Shown: positions 1 through 6,822 of the stretch, piece by piece
Layout: every line of letters begins with the position of its first letter
Numbering within the stretch: the stretch's first letter is position 1
Source: an uncultured Marvinbryantia sp.
Lineage (GTDB): Bacteria > Bacillota > Clostridia > Lachnospirales > Lachnospiraceae
Assembly (NCBI GenBank): GCA_947624335.1
Contig: CANQJX010000032.1
Span: forward strand, 1-11,954
Reading direction: 5' to 3'
Length of the DNA: 11,954 nucleotides
Position numbers and translations under genes: made by a program
The notes under the pieces: generated by a model
What the model saw: the letters and a program-made list of their open reading frames with translations, nothing else
Databases searched by the model: none
Told to the model about the DNA's origin: nothing

Positions 1-953
1 AGCTTGAGATCGTAGACAACGAATCTTCCGCGGAAAAAGCGCCCAGCGCAGCGGCGGATCTGGTAAGCCGCGGCGTTTCGATTGTGCTTGGTACATATGG
101 TTCCGACGCCGCTATGGCGGCTTCCGATACGTTTGCGCAGGCGGGCGTACCGGCGCTTGGCGTAACCTGCACAAACCCGCAGGTAACAGAAGGTAATACG
201 CACTATTTCCGCATCTGCTTCCTGGATCCGTTCCAGGGCACGGTGCTTGCGAATTTTGCGGCCGACAACTTTAAGGCGAAAAAAGCATACGTTCTGACCA
301 AACTGGGCAACGATTATTCCGTGGGCTTAGGCTATTACTTTACAGAAGCGTTCAAAGCGCTTGGCGGCGAAGTAATCGAAGATTCTTTCCCGGAAGGAAA
401 CGCGGATTTTACTTCTTATATCACAACTGCCGTAAACGAAGGCGTTGACGTAATCTTTGCCCCGACTTCCACCGAAGCGGCGCAGCTGATTATCGACGCG
501 GCGGCGGCGCAGGGCGTAACGATTCCGCTTCTTGCCGGCGATACCTGGGATTCCAACGTTATCTTAAACGCGATCAAGGGCAAAGATCTGGAACTCTATG
601 TAACGACTTTCTATCAGGAAGGCGGCAACGAAGAGTTTGACAGCGGCATCAAAGAATGGATGAATTCCGACAGCACGGCCCTGACAAACAACGGCGGCGA
701 CGATACCGTTGCGGCTGTTACGGCAATGGGCTATGACGCTTACTTCACCGCGCTGGAGGCGTTAAAGAACGCAGGATCTACCGATCCCGCCGCGGTAAAC
801 GAAGCGCTCTGGAACACCACCTACACCGGCGTGACCGGCGAGATTGCTTTTGAGCCGGAAAACGGCGACGCGATCCGCAACACGGCGTATGTAAAGAAAG
901 CGAATACCGAAACGGGCGCCTGGGACTTTGTCGCAGAGCAGGGAATCGAGTAA
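1..953 (+). CDS. livK: Branched-chain amino acid ABC transporter substrate-binding protein (5' partial)
   Basis: Extracellular binding protein that captures branched-chain or related amino acids and hands them to the LivHM permease. The reading frame is open from base 3 (LEIVDNESSAEKA...) to TAA at 951-953, giving 316 residues. Family members are usually about 380-400 residues, so the signal peptide, expected lipobox and first strand lie outside the window. The visible part has the type I periplasmic-binding fold pattern: alternating strands and helices such as VSIVLGTYGS, then KKAYVLTKLGNDYSVGLG starting the second lobe, and GVDVIFAPTSTEAAQLI. The internal GTG at base 84 is not a start, because the homologous fold continues upstream of it. 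Followed by a terminator-like hairpin and then livH, livM, livG and livF, which supports the assignment. The exact ligand cannot be read from sequence; LivJ/LivK-like proteins can also bind other amino acids. Confidence 0.93.
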   Translation, partial: LEIVDNESSAEKAPSAAADLVSRGVSIVLGTYGSDAAMAASDTFAQAGVPALGVTCTNPQVTEGNTHYFRICFLDPFQGTVLANFAADNFKAKKAYVLTKLGNDYSVGLGYYFTEAFKALGGEVIEDSFPEGNADFTSYITTAVNEGVDVIFAPTSTEAAQLIIDAAAAQGVTIPLLAGDTWDSNVILNAIKGKDLELYVTTFYQEGGNEEFDSGIKEWMNSDSTALTNNGGDDTVAAVTAMGYDAYFTALEALKNAGSTDPAAVNEALWNTTYTGVTGEIAFEPENGDAIRNTAYVKKANTETGAWDFVAEQGIE

Positions 954-989
954 TCCGTTTTCACAATTTACCAAAATAAGCAGACAGGG

Positions 990-1019
990 GAGGCTGCAAA
1001 CATGCAGCCTCTTCTTTTT
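990..1019 (+). terminator. Intercistronic terminator-like hairpin between livK and livH
   Basis: GAGGCTGC at 990-997 pairs perfectly with GCAGCCTC at 1004-1011 across a 6-base loop, followed by TTCTTTTT (1012-1019). It lies 36 bases after the livK stop and 25 bases before the livH start. It looks like a partial (attenuating) terminator that lowers expression of the permease and ATPase genes relative to the binding protein. An mRNA-stabilising role for the 3' end of livK is compatible with this. Confidence 0.8.
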
Positions 1020-1044
1020 GAAAAATGAAGAGAGGAGTTCCAGC

Positions 1045-1929
1045 ATGGATTTTATCAGCAAAAATCTGCCCTATCTTCTTGCCGGCATTTCCGTCGGAGG
1101 GCAGTATGCCCTAATCGCCATCGGTTATACGATGGTCTACGGCATTCTCCGTCTGATCAACTTTGCGCACGGCGATATTTTTATGGTAGCGGCGCTTGTG
1201 ACAGTCTATTCCACCACAGTGATGCCGTTGTACCTGTCTATCCCGCTGACGCTGATTGTTACGGTAGCGCTCGGTTTGCTTGTGGAGCGCGCCGCATACA
1301 AACCGCTGCGCAGCGCGCCGCGTATGTCGGTTATGATCTCTGCGATCGGCGTTTCTTATCTGTTACAGAATCTCGCGCTTTATGTCACCGGCGGCCTGGC
1401 GCAGACCTATCCTTCTATCCCGTTTATTTCCAACACGGTTCAAGTAGGCCCCGCAACCACCAAAATGGTAACGCTGGTTACCCCCATCCTTACAATCATC
1501 CTGGTCTTTGCCCTGATGCAGTTGATCAACCACACAAAGATCGGCATGGCGATGCGCGCGGCGGCGAATGACTTTGAGACAAGCCGTCTGATGGGGATTA
1601 AAGTAGACAATGTCATCAGCGTAACGTTTCTGATCGGTTCGTTTCTCGCGGCGGTGGGATCGCTTTTGTATTTTACCAATTATGCGTCCGTTATCCCCAC
1701 GTCCGGCGCCATGCCGGGTTTAAAAGCGTTTGTCGCCGCGGTATTCGGCGGAATCGGTTCGATTCCCGGCGCTGTCATCGGCGCGTTTATCATCGGCATC
1801 TGCGAAAACATTATCAAAGGGCTGGGCTGGACCACCTTTTCCGATGCGTTCACCTTTGCGCTTTTGATTGTTATTTTAATTTTTAAACCCACCGGTCTGT
1901 TTGGCGAAGGCGCCACAGATAAAGTCTAA
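1045..1929 (+). CDS. livH: Branched-chain amino acid ABC transporter permease LivH
   Basis: One of the two membrane subunits that form the translocation channel of the Liv importer. It is a 294-residue, highly hydrophobic protein with about eight predicted membrane segments. Family hallmarks are visible: LINFAHGD near residues 37-44, the cytoplasmic coupling loop RAAANDFETSRLMGI at 171-185, which contacts the ATPases, GLKAFVAAVFGGIGSIPGA at 225-243, and the C-terminal FKPTGLFG at 280-287. The ATG at 1045 is chosen because AGGAG lies 7 bases upstream and the N-terminus MDFISKNLPYLLAG starts directly into the first helix. The frame stays open upstream to 928, but that stretch reads through the terminator hairpin and is non-hydrophobic, so it is not coding. 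livM follows after 15 bases. Confidence 0.96.
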   Translation: MDFISKNLPYLLAGISVGGQYALIAIGYTMVYGILRLINFAHGDIFMVAALVTVYSTTVMPLYLSIPLTLIVTVALGLLVERAAYKPLRSAPRMSVMISAIGVSYLLQNLALYVTGGLAQTYPSIPFISNTVQVGPATTKMVTLVTPILTIILVFALMQLINHTKIGMAMRAAANDFETSRLMGIKVDNVISVTFLIGSFLAAVGSLLYFTNYASVIPTSGAMPGLKAFVAAVFGGIGSIPGAVIGAFIIGICENIIKGLGWTTFSDAFTFALLIVILIFKPTGLFGEGATDKV

Positions 1930-1944
1930 AAGGAGGCGGCTGAT

Positions 1945-3012
1945 ATGAATAAGAAAAGAAATACGGTCATTGCGGCGCTGCTTCTTTTAGCCGCGCTGGC
2001 GTTAATCCTGATCCTGGAGCGGATCCTTCCCCCTACCCACATTGCGCTCGCAGTGCTGAAAAAGGGATGTATTTATTCTCTGGTTGCCGTTTCCATGAAC
2101 CTGTTAAACGGCTTTACCGGCCTGTTTTCCTTAGGACAGGCGGGCTTTATGCTGATCGGCGCCTATACCTACGCCGTGCTGACCATTCCGGCGGCGGACC
2201 GCGGATCGGTATATATGTATTACGGCGGCGGAATCATTCATTTTTCTGTCCCGGTTATCGTCGGCCTGCTTGCCGCGGGACTGCTTGCCGCGCTGTTCGC
2301 ATGGCTGATCGGGCTTCCGGTGCTGCGCTTAAAAAGCGACTATCTGGCGATTGCCACGCTGGGATTTGCGGAGATCATCCGCGCGTTTTTCCAGTGGGAC
2401 GAACTTGGCGTTATCACCAACGGTTCCAATATGCTGCGCAAATATCCGTCGTTCTCCACGACGCTCTATCCGTTTATCGTTTCGGCCGTCTGTATCGGCA
2501 TTATGGTGCTGATCATCAATTCGTCCTACGGGCGCGCCTTTAAAGCGATCCGGGACGATGAGATTGCGGCGGAAGCAATGGGCATCAATTTGGCGAAGCA
2601 TAAGCGAATGGCATTTTGCATATCTTCCTTTTTTGCCGGAATCGGCGGCGCTCTTTTGGCGATGTATCAGACTTCCATTCAGGCGGCGACTTTCCGCTCC
2701 TCTATGACCTACGAAATCCTGCTGATCGTCGTAATCGGCGGCCTTGGCTCCGTAACCGGAAGCTGTATCGCATCGTTCTTATTTATCGCATCGTCCGAAT
2801 GGTGGCTGCGTTTCCTCGATACGGAAATGACAATCGGGAATTTCCATGTGCCGCTTTTGCGCGCCGGTTTCCGAAAAGTTGTTTTCTCCGTGATCATCAT
2901 GGCGATTGTATTGTTTGCCCGCAACGGCATCATGGGCAACAGGGAATTTTCCATCAACGGGATTTTCCGATTTTTTAAAAATCCCGGTAAGAAAAAGGAG
3001 GTTAAACAATGA
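1945..3012 (+). CDS. livM: Branched-chain amino acid ABC transporter permease LivM
   Basis: Second permease subunit, pairing with LivH. It has 355 residues: a first helix at about 8-27, then the hallmark stretch from NLLNGFTGLFSLGQAGF onward (52-68), GLPVLRLKSDYLAIATLGF at 123-141, the coupling loop GRAFKAIRDDEIAAEAMGI at 196-214, and VVIGGLGSVTGS at 262-273. A lysine-rich hydrophilic tail (NPGKKKEVKQ) ends the protein. The start has AAGGAGG 8 bases upstream. The stop TGA overlaps the livG start by four bases (ATGA at 3009-3012), typical of translational coupling. The last codons also contain a possible hairpin (see the entry at 2958-2986). The protein is shorter than E. coli LivM because it lacks most of the N-terminal extension, as is common in Firmicutes. 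Confidence 0.96.
   Translation: MNKKRNTVIAALLLLAALALILILERILPPTHIALAVLKKGCIYSLVAVSMNLLNGFTGLFSLGQAGFMLIGAYTYAVLTIPAADRGSVYMYYGGGIIHFSVPVIVGLLAAGLLAALFAWLIGLPVLRLKSDYLAIATLGFAEIIRAFFQWDELGVITNGSNMLRKYPSFSTTLYPFIVSAVCIGIMVLIINSSYGRAFKAIRDDEIAAEAMGINLAKHKRMAFCISSFFAGIGGALLAMYQTSIQAATFRSSMTYEILLIVVIGGLGSVTGSCIASFLFIASSEWWLRFLDTEMTIGNFHVPLLRAGFRKVVFSVIIMAIVLFARNGIMGNREFSINGIFRFFKNPGKKKEVKQ
2958..2986 (+). other. Possible RNA hairpin at the end of livM, just upstream of the livG ribosome binding site
   Basis: CGGGATTTT at 2958-2966 pairs perfectly with AAAATCCCG at 2978-2986 around an 11-base loop, inside the last codons of livM. The livG Shine-Dalgarno AAGGAGG begins about 10 bases further on. 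No U-tract follows, so it is not a terminator. It could affect mRNA stability or livG coupling, or simply reflect codon choice. Confidence 0.3.
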
Positions 3013-3851
3013 GTGCAAATGTCCTCCGTGTAAACGATGTTACCATGCAGTTTGGCGGCGTAGTCGCCGTCGATAACCTTTCCCTTGAAGTAAACGAAGG
3101 GGAAATCGTGGCTTTGATCGGGCCGAACGGGGCCGGTAAAACAACCGCTTTTAATTGCATCACCGGCGTATATGAACCGACCAACGGATCCGTGTCTTTT
3201 TGCGGAACGGAAATTGTGGAAAGCTATCCGCACGGAAAAATGAAAAAGCTGTACCGGGGAGAAAACGCCGGGAAATACGCAAAGCGCATTCTCCCTACGC
3301 CGGATAAAATCACCAAAGAAGGGATCGCGCGCACCTTCCAGAATATCCGTCTTTTCTCTTCCATGACGGTATTTGAAAATGTGCTGATCGCAAAGCATAT
3401 GCGCGCAAAGCAGAACCTGTTTACCGCCGCCTTCCATTTGAATCATGCGGAAGAAGCGCGGATGCGCGCGGAAACGCTGGAACTTCTGAAGATGCAGAAC
3501 CTGGATCATTTAAAAGATGAGATTGCCGGTTCTCTGCCCTACGGCATTCAGCGCCGGCTGGAAATTGCGCGCGCGCTGGCGACCGAACCGAAGCTTCTGC
3601 TTCTGGACGAACCCGCCGCCGGCATGAACCCGCAGGAGACGCAGGAGCTTGCGGAGTTTATTCTCCAGATCCGCGAAACCTATCATCTGACCATTTTTAT
3701 CATCGAACATCATATGGATCTGGTAATGCAGATCTCGGACCGCGTATATGTGCTGGATTTCGGCAAGCTTCTCGCGCACGGTACGCCGGACGAGATACAG
3801 AATAACCAACATGTAATCGACGCATATCTGGGGGTGAGTGAAGATGCTTAA
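3009..3851 (+). CDS. livG: Branched-chain amino acid ABC transporter ATP-binding protein LivG
   Basis: Cytoplasmic ATPase subunit that works with LivF to power uptake. It has 280 residues with all nucleotide-binding motifs in order: Walker A GPNGAGKTT (38-46), Q-loop ARTFQNIRLF with Q111, the LivG-type signature LPYGIQRRLEIARAL (176-190), Walker B LLLLDEP (196-202) and the H-loop histidine in IIEHHMD (H234). The family's C-terminal AYLG is near 272-275. It is about 25 residues longer than E. coli LivG because of a basic insertion (around 72-100, including MKKLYRGENAGKYAK) between Walker A and the Q-loop. Similar insertions are, to my knowledge, common in clostridial LivG. AAGGAGG lies 8-9 bases before the ATG, which overlaps the livM stop; the 3' end overlaps livF. 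Confidence 0.97.
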   Translation: MSANVLRVNDVTMQFGGVVAVDNLSLEVNEGEIVALIGPNGAGKTTAFNCITGVYEPTNGSVSFCGTEIVESYPHGKMKKLYRGENAGKYAKRILPTPDKITKEGIARTFQNIRLFSSMTVFENVLIAKHMRAKQNLFTAAFHLNHAEEARMRAETLELLKMQNLDHLKDEIAGSLPYGIQRRLEIARALATEPKLLLLDEPAAGMNPQETQELAEFILQIRETYHLTIFIIEHHMDLVMQISDRVYVLDFGKLLAHGTPDEIQNNQHVIDAYLGVSEDA

Positions 3852-4560
3852 AGTAAACGATCTGAAAGTAAATTACGGCGGCATTGAGGCCGTAAAAGGA
3901 ATCAGCTTTGAAGTGCCCGAAAAAAGCATCATCACGCTGATCGGCGCGAACGGGGCCGGGAAATCGACCACCCTGCGCTCCATTGTCTCGCTGGTAAAGC
4001 CGGCGTCCGGGACGATTGAGTTCCTCGGCGAAGACATCACCGGCAAAGATACCAACGAAATCGTTTCGCGCGGGATTACGCTGGTGCCGGAAGGCAGAAA
4101 GATTTTTCCCGATCTGACCGTACTGGAAAATCTGAAAATCGGCGCCTATACGCGCAAAGACGACCTGACAGACGACCTGAACTGGGTCTACGATCTCTTT
4201 CCGCGCCTGAAAGAACGGCACTGGCAGGCGGGCGGCACCCTCTCCGGCGGAGAGCAGCAGATGCTGGCCGTGGCGCGCGCGCTGATGAGCCGTCCGAAGC
4301 TGATTATGATGGACGAGCCTTCCCTGGGGCTTGCCCCTCTGATTGTAAAAGGGATTTTTGATATTATCAAAGAAATCCATAAGCAGGGCGTAACGATCCT
4401 GCTGATCGAGCAGAACGCCAACATGGCGCTTCAGGCGGCAGATATGGCGTATGTAATGGAAACCGGAAAAATTACCATGCAGGGTTCCGGCAAAGAATTG
4501 CTGGAGGACGAGGCGATCAAAACCGCCTACCTCGGCAAAAAGAAAACGACACTCGGATGA
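3844..4560 (+). CDS. livF: Branched-chain amino acid ABC transporter ATP-binding protein LivF
   Basis: Second ATPase of the Liv importer, 238 residues. Motifs: Walker A GANGAGKST (34-42), the LivF-specific VPEGRKIF replacing a normal Q-loop (81-88), signature LSGGEQQMLAVARAL (133-147), Walker B LIMMDEPSLGL (153-163), and IEQNANMAL (188-196), where LivF proteins typically lack the H-loop histidine. The ATG at 3844 is preferred over the GTG at 3838 because the G-rich Shine-Dalgarno (GGGGGTGAG) is too close to the GTG, and MLKVNDLKV is the usual LivF beginning. The gene overlaps livG by 8 bases. It ends 16 bases from the convergent brkB stop, and no ordinary terminator follows; instead a long inverted repeat spans the junction. 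Confidence 0.96.
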   Translation: MLKVNDLKVNYGGIEAVKGISFEVPEKSIITLIGANGAGKSTTLRSIVSLVKPASGTIEFLGEDITGKDTNEIVSRGITLVPEGRKIFPDLTVLENLKIGAYTRKDDLTDDLNWVYDLFPRLKERHWQAGGTLSGGEQQMLAVARALMSRPKLIMMDEPSLGLAPLIVKGIFDIIKEIHKQGVTILLIEQNANMALQAADMAYVMETGKITMQGSGKELLEDEAIKTAYLGKKKTTLG

Positions 4561-4656
4561 TTTTTATGTGGCTGCTTTAGTTCTCCTCGAACGCGTCGGG
4601 ATATTCCAGATAGCAATTTACTTCCGCCCCGGCAAAAAGCAGCCACATACAAAAAT
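4560..4656. repeat. Inverted repeat across the convergent livF / brkB 3' ends
   Basis: TATGTGGCTGCTTT at 4565-4578 is the exact reverse complement of 4636-4649. Allowing a two-base bulge (AC), the pairing extends through ATTTTT at 4560-4565 and AAAAAT at 4651-4656, for about 19 paired positions. The loop is about 57 bases. The left arm covers the livF stop and the brkB stop; the right arm lies in brkB codons for the last membrane helix (CMWLLF). Neither strand has a U-tract directly after the stem, so it is not a standard intrinsic terminator, although either transcript could fold it at its 3' end. Confidence 0.7.
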
Positions 4657-5410
4657 AAAGCCAGAGCATAATCATTACGACGGTGGTAAGGCTTCCGTAC
4701 ACGCTGGAAAAGCTGCCCGCCAGATCAAAGTAAATCGAAAATCCATAGGAGCAGATGGACCATGCCGCCGCCGCGAATACGGCGCCCGGTATCTGGCAGA
4801 TAATATTGACTCTGCAGTTCGGAAGCGCGCAGTACATCGAAAGAAAGACCAGCGATAAGATCAGAATGGAGATCACCGCGCGCACGCCGATAATCATTCC
4901 GGTAAACTTTTGCAGCACCGGAATATAATCTAAAATTTTCCCCTGGATCAGGTTGCCGAACAGCAGCAAAATCACGGCAAGCAAAATGGCGACCACCAAA
5001 AACAAAATATATATCCCGGAGCGCAGGCGCATATAGAAATAATTGCGGCTTTCCTGCACGCCGCGCACAGAATTTAACCCGTTGGTAATCGCTATGATGC
5101 TGCGCCCGGTCGCCCACAACGCCGCGATCACGGTTCCGGACAGAAGCACAGTAGAGCTGGTAAACAGTTCCTTTACAATCCCTACGATCACGTCATAAAA
5201 GCTGGGCGGCAGCGCTTCCATCATCAGTTCCAGCACCATATCCGCCGAAATCGGCGTATACTGGATCAGCGTCAGCACTAACATGGCGAACGGAAAAAAA
5301 CTCATAATGATAAACAGCGCCGACTGCGCCGCAAATGCGTCGATCCTGTCTTTTTTCATCTTTCCCATAAAGCGGCTGAAGATTCTGATATAGCCTGAAT
5401 ATTTCTCCAT
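4577..5410 (-). CDS. YihY/BrkB-family inner membrane protein
   Basis: A polytopic membrane protein of the YihY/virulence factor BrkB family (formerly UPF0761), whose molecular function is not established. The historical 'ribonuclease BN' label for this family is considered wrong. The 277 residues include six predicted membrane helices at about 28-50, 87-108, 133-153, 173-193, 206-227 and 240-262. Family features include DAFAAQSALFIIMSFFPF near the N-terminus, ALWATGRSIIAITNGLN around 97-113, and a YGSLTTVVMIMLWLY...GAEVN pattern near the C-terminus. The ATG follows GGAGG with a short 4-base spacer. It lies 57 bases downstream of the SpoIID-like gene on the same strand but also has a plausible promoter of its own, so it may be expressed from both. 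Confidence 0.92.
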   Translation of the reverse strand: MEKYSGYIRIFSRFMGKMKKDRIDAFAAQSALFIIMSFFPFAMLVLTLIQYTPISADMVLELMMEALPPSFYDVIVGIVKELFTSSTVLLSGTVIAALWATGRSIIAITNGLNSVRGVQESRNYFYMRLRSGIYILFLVVAILLAVILLLFGNLIQGKILDYIPVLQKFTGMIIGVRAVISILILSLVFLSMYCALPNCRVNIICQIPGAVFAAAAWSICSYGFSIYFDLAGSFSSVYGSLTTVVMIMLWLYFCMWLLFAGAEVNCYLEYPDAFEEN

Positions 5411-5437
5411 ATGCCCTCCGCGCTTTTTCTTTTTTAC

Positions 5438-5466
5438 AGTGTACCATGGACTGTCTTTTTTCGCAA
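5438..5466 (-). promoter_or_regulatory. Predicted promoter for the BrkB-family gene
   Basis: On the - strand, TTGCGA (5461-5466) and TACACT (5438-5443) are separated by exactly 17 bases, and TGG precedes the -10 box as an extended -10 TGn. It starts right after the SpoIID-like stop codon and would give a leader of about 20-25 bases. Match quality is moderate (4 of 6 in each box). Confidence 0.5.
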
Positions 5467-5467
5467 G

Positions 5468-6718
5468 TCATCCCGCCGTAAGCGCCGCGTCTTTGTAGTA
5501 TGTCCGCAAAATTTCCGGATAGGCCGCGCCCTCTTCGGCCAGATGTTTCGCCCCGTTCTGGCTCATGCCGTTTCCATGCCCGTATCCGCCTCCCAGCAGA
5601 TGGTATCCGTACAGCCGTTCTTCTTCGTAAAGCGGCTGCATGACAAAAACGGCGCTCGGAATCAGATCCGGCTGCCCGATCTGCACCCCGTCCTGCAAAG
5701 TAATGACGGGCGACGCGTCCGCCAGAAAGTCCCGGATTGCGTATTCCCCCTCAAGAAGCCGCTGCGTACCGTTCGCGTACGTCGCCAGAAGCTGATTGAC
5801 AATGCCGCTTTTGAGGCGTTCCTGTACGCGCAGCTCCGACACATCCTGCAGATCTTCCAGAAAAATATCGGTCTGCCAGCGATACCATGCCTCCTGCGCT
5901 TCGCAGGACAGGGAAGCCTCTGCGGAATCCGGAGACAAAAACGCGCGAACAGCCGCTTCCTCCGACAGATCCAGGTTCCGGTCCAGCCCGCAGGAAGTAG
6001 AATAATACAGCGCGTCGATCAGCCCGTCTGCCGACGCCAGTACCATCCCCGCCGTATCGTTTACGGCGGCGTCTGTCGACGCGGCGCGGTCCTGATTATT
6101 GTATACCTGATAGGAAACGCTGTCGTCCACATCCGCAAAAAATTCTGACGCGCTCTCCTGCTGTATCCGTTTTTTTGCATAAGTGCGCGCGCACACAGCC
6201 TGCGCTTTCAGCGCCTCCGCCGGGTAGGACGAGGGCATTTCGCTCGGCACTACCCCGTAAAGATACGATTCCAGCGGAAGTTCGTTGATCAGCAGGATTC
6301 CGGAATCGGTCCTGCGCAATTCCAGTTCGCCCTCATAAACCTCGCTTTTGCGCTCCCGCTGCAGGCCGCGGATAAAAAAGCTCCCGTCTTTCGCAGTCAG
6401 GCGCAGTACGTCCGCATCCGCAAATGCCTGCGCGTCCGGCGTATAGGTCTGTTCTTCGCCCGCCGGGACGCGCGTTTCTTTTTCCTTGTTTTCCCCCTGG
6501 CTTCGCACCGTAAAACCGTTCGCGGAAGCAACCGTAACCTGCTCGTGATATTCCGACTGAAACCCGGCTGTTTTCAGCAAAACGCGGATCTTCGTATCCG
6601 CTGCGGGCGTCTGCGCCGCAACCGTTTCTACGGCGCGCTGCCGCTGCCGATACCCGTCTGCAAAACACAGGGAAAGAACCGCCAGTATGCCGGCGCATAA
6701 AAATAGGATCCGTTTCAT
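5468..6718 (-). CDS. SpoIID/LytB-domain protein, probable peptidoglycan lytic enzyme
   Basis: Likely an exported, membrane-anchored cell wall enzyme. SpoIID-family proteins cleave glycan strands lacking stem peptides as lytic transglycosylases. It has 416 residues: a basic start and hydrophobic signal/anchor at about 1-20 (MKRILFLCAGILAVLSLCFA), a variable region at 40-110, then the SpoIID/LytB domain. Visible marks are INELPLESYLYGVVPSEMP, with the presumed catalytic glutamate E160, AEALKAQAVCARTYA (167-181), YYSTSCG (238-244), and the C-terminal GHGNGMSQNGA (380-390), close to the usual GHGVGMSQYGA. The ATG at 6718 has AAGG 6 bases upstream and begins the signal sequence; the frame is open 63 bases further upstream but runs into a terminator hairpin. 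No SpoIIP or SpoIIM neighbour is seen, so it may be a vegetative paralogue rather than the sporulation SpoIID itself. Confidence 0.88.
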   Translation of the reverse strand: MKRILFLCAGILAVLSLCFADGYRQRQRAVETVAAQTPAADTKIRVLLKTAGFQSEYHEQVTVASANGFTVRSQGENKEKETRVPAGEEQTYTPDAQAFADADVLRLTAKDGSFFIRGLQRERKSEVYEGELELRRTDSGILLINELPLESYLYGVVPSEMPSSYPAEALKAQAVCARTYAKKRIQQESASEFFADVDDSVSYQVYNNQDRAASTDAAVNDTAGMVLASADGLIDALYYSTSCGLDRNLDLSEEAAVRAFLSPDSAEASLSCEAQEAWYRWQTDIFLEDLQDVSELRVQERLKSGIVNQLLATYANGTQRLLEGEYAIRDFLADASPVITLQDGVQIGQPDLIPSAVFVMQPLYEEERLYGYHLLGGGYGHGNGMSQNGAKHLAEEGAAYPEILRTYYKDAALTAG

Positions 6719-6767
6719 CGTCCACCTTCTCTTTTCCTTTGATCGCCGTCCCGGATAACCGCCGCGC

Positions 6768-6792
6768 AAAACGCCCGGCAAATGCCGGGCGT
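6768..6792 (-). terminator. Terminator downstream of galM
   Basis: ACGCCCGG at 6771-6778 pairs with CCGGGCGT at 6785-6792; the match continues inward as a 10-base perfect palindrome arm on each side of AA. On the - strand the stem is followed by only TTTT, then GCG, so termination may be partial and allow read-through into the SpoIID-like gene, for which I see no convincing separate promoter. Confidence 0.7.
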
Positions 6793-6822
6793 ATCTTCTT
6801 TCTGCGTTATCCTGTGCCGCAA

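Noticed and set aside
2709..3509. Long - strand open frame opposite livM and livG (266 codons)
   Set aside because: Antisense to two well-supported overlapping Liv genes; the translation has no recognisable family and no suitable ribosome binding site was noted.
3700..4380. Long - strand open frame opposite livG/livF
   Set aside because: Antisense shadow of two genes with complete ATPase motifs.
5438..5460. Small inverted repeat ACAGT/ACTGT as a terminator for the SpoIID-like gene
   Set aside because: On the - strand it is followed by A rather than T, the stem is only five pairs, and it overlaps a better-fitting promoter for the next gene.
5411..6148. Long + strand open frame opposite the SpoIID-like gene (245 codons)
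   Set aside because: Arginine/glutamine/proline-rich translation without domain logic, and an antisense shadow of a gene with clear motifs and a ribosome binding site.
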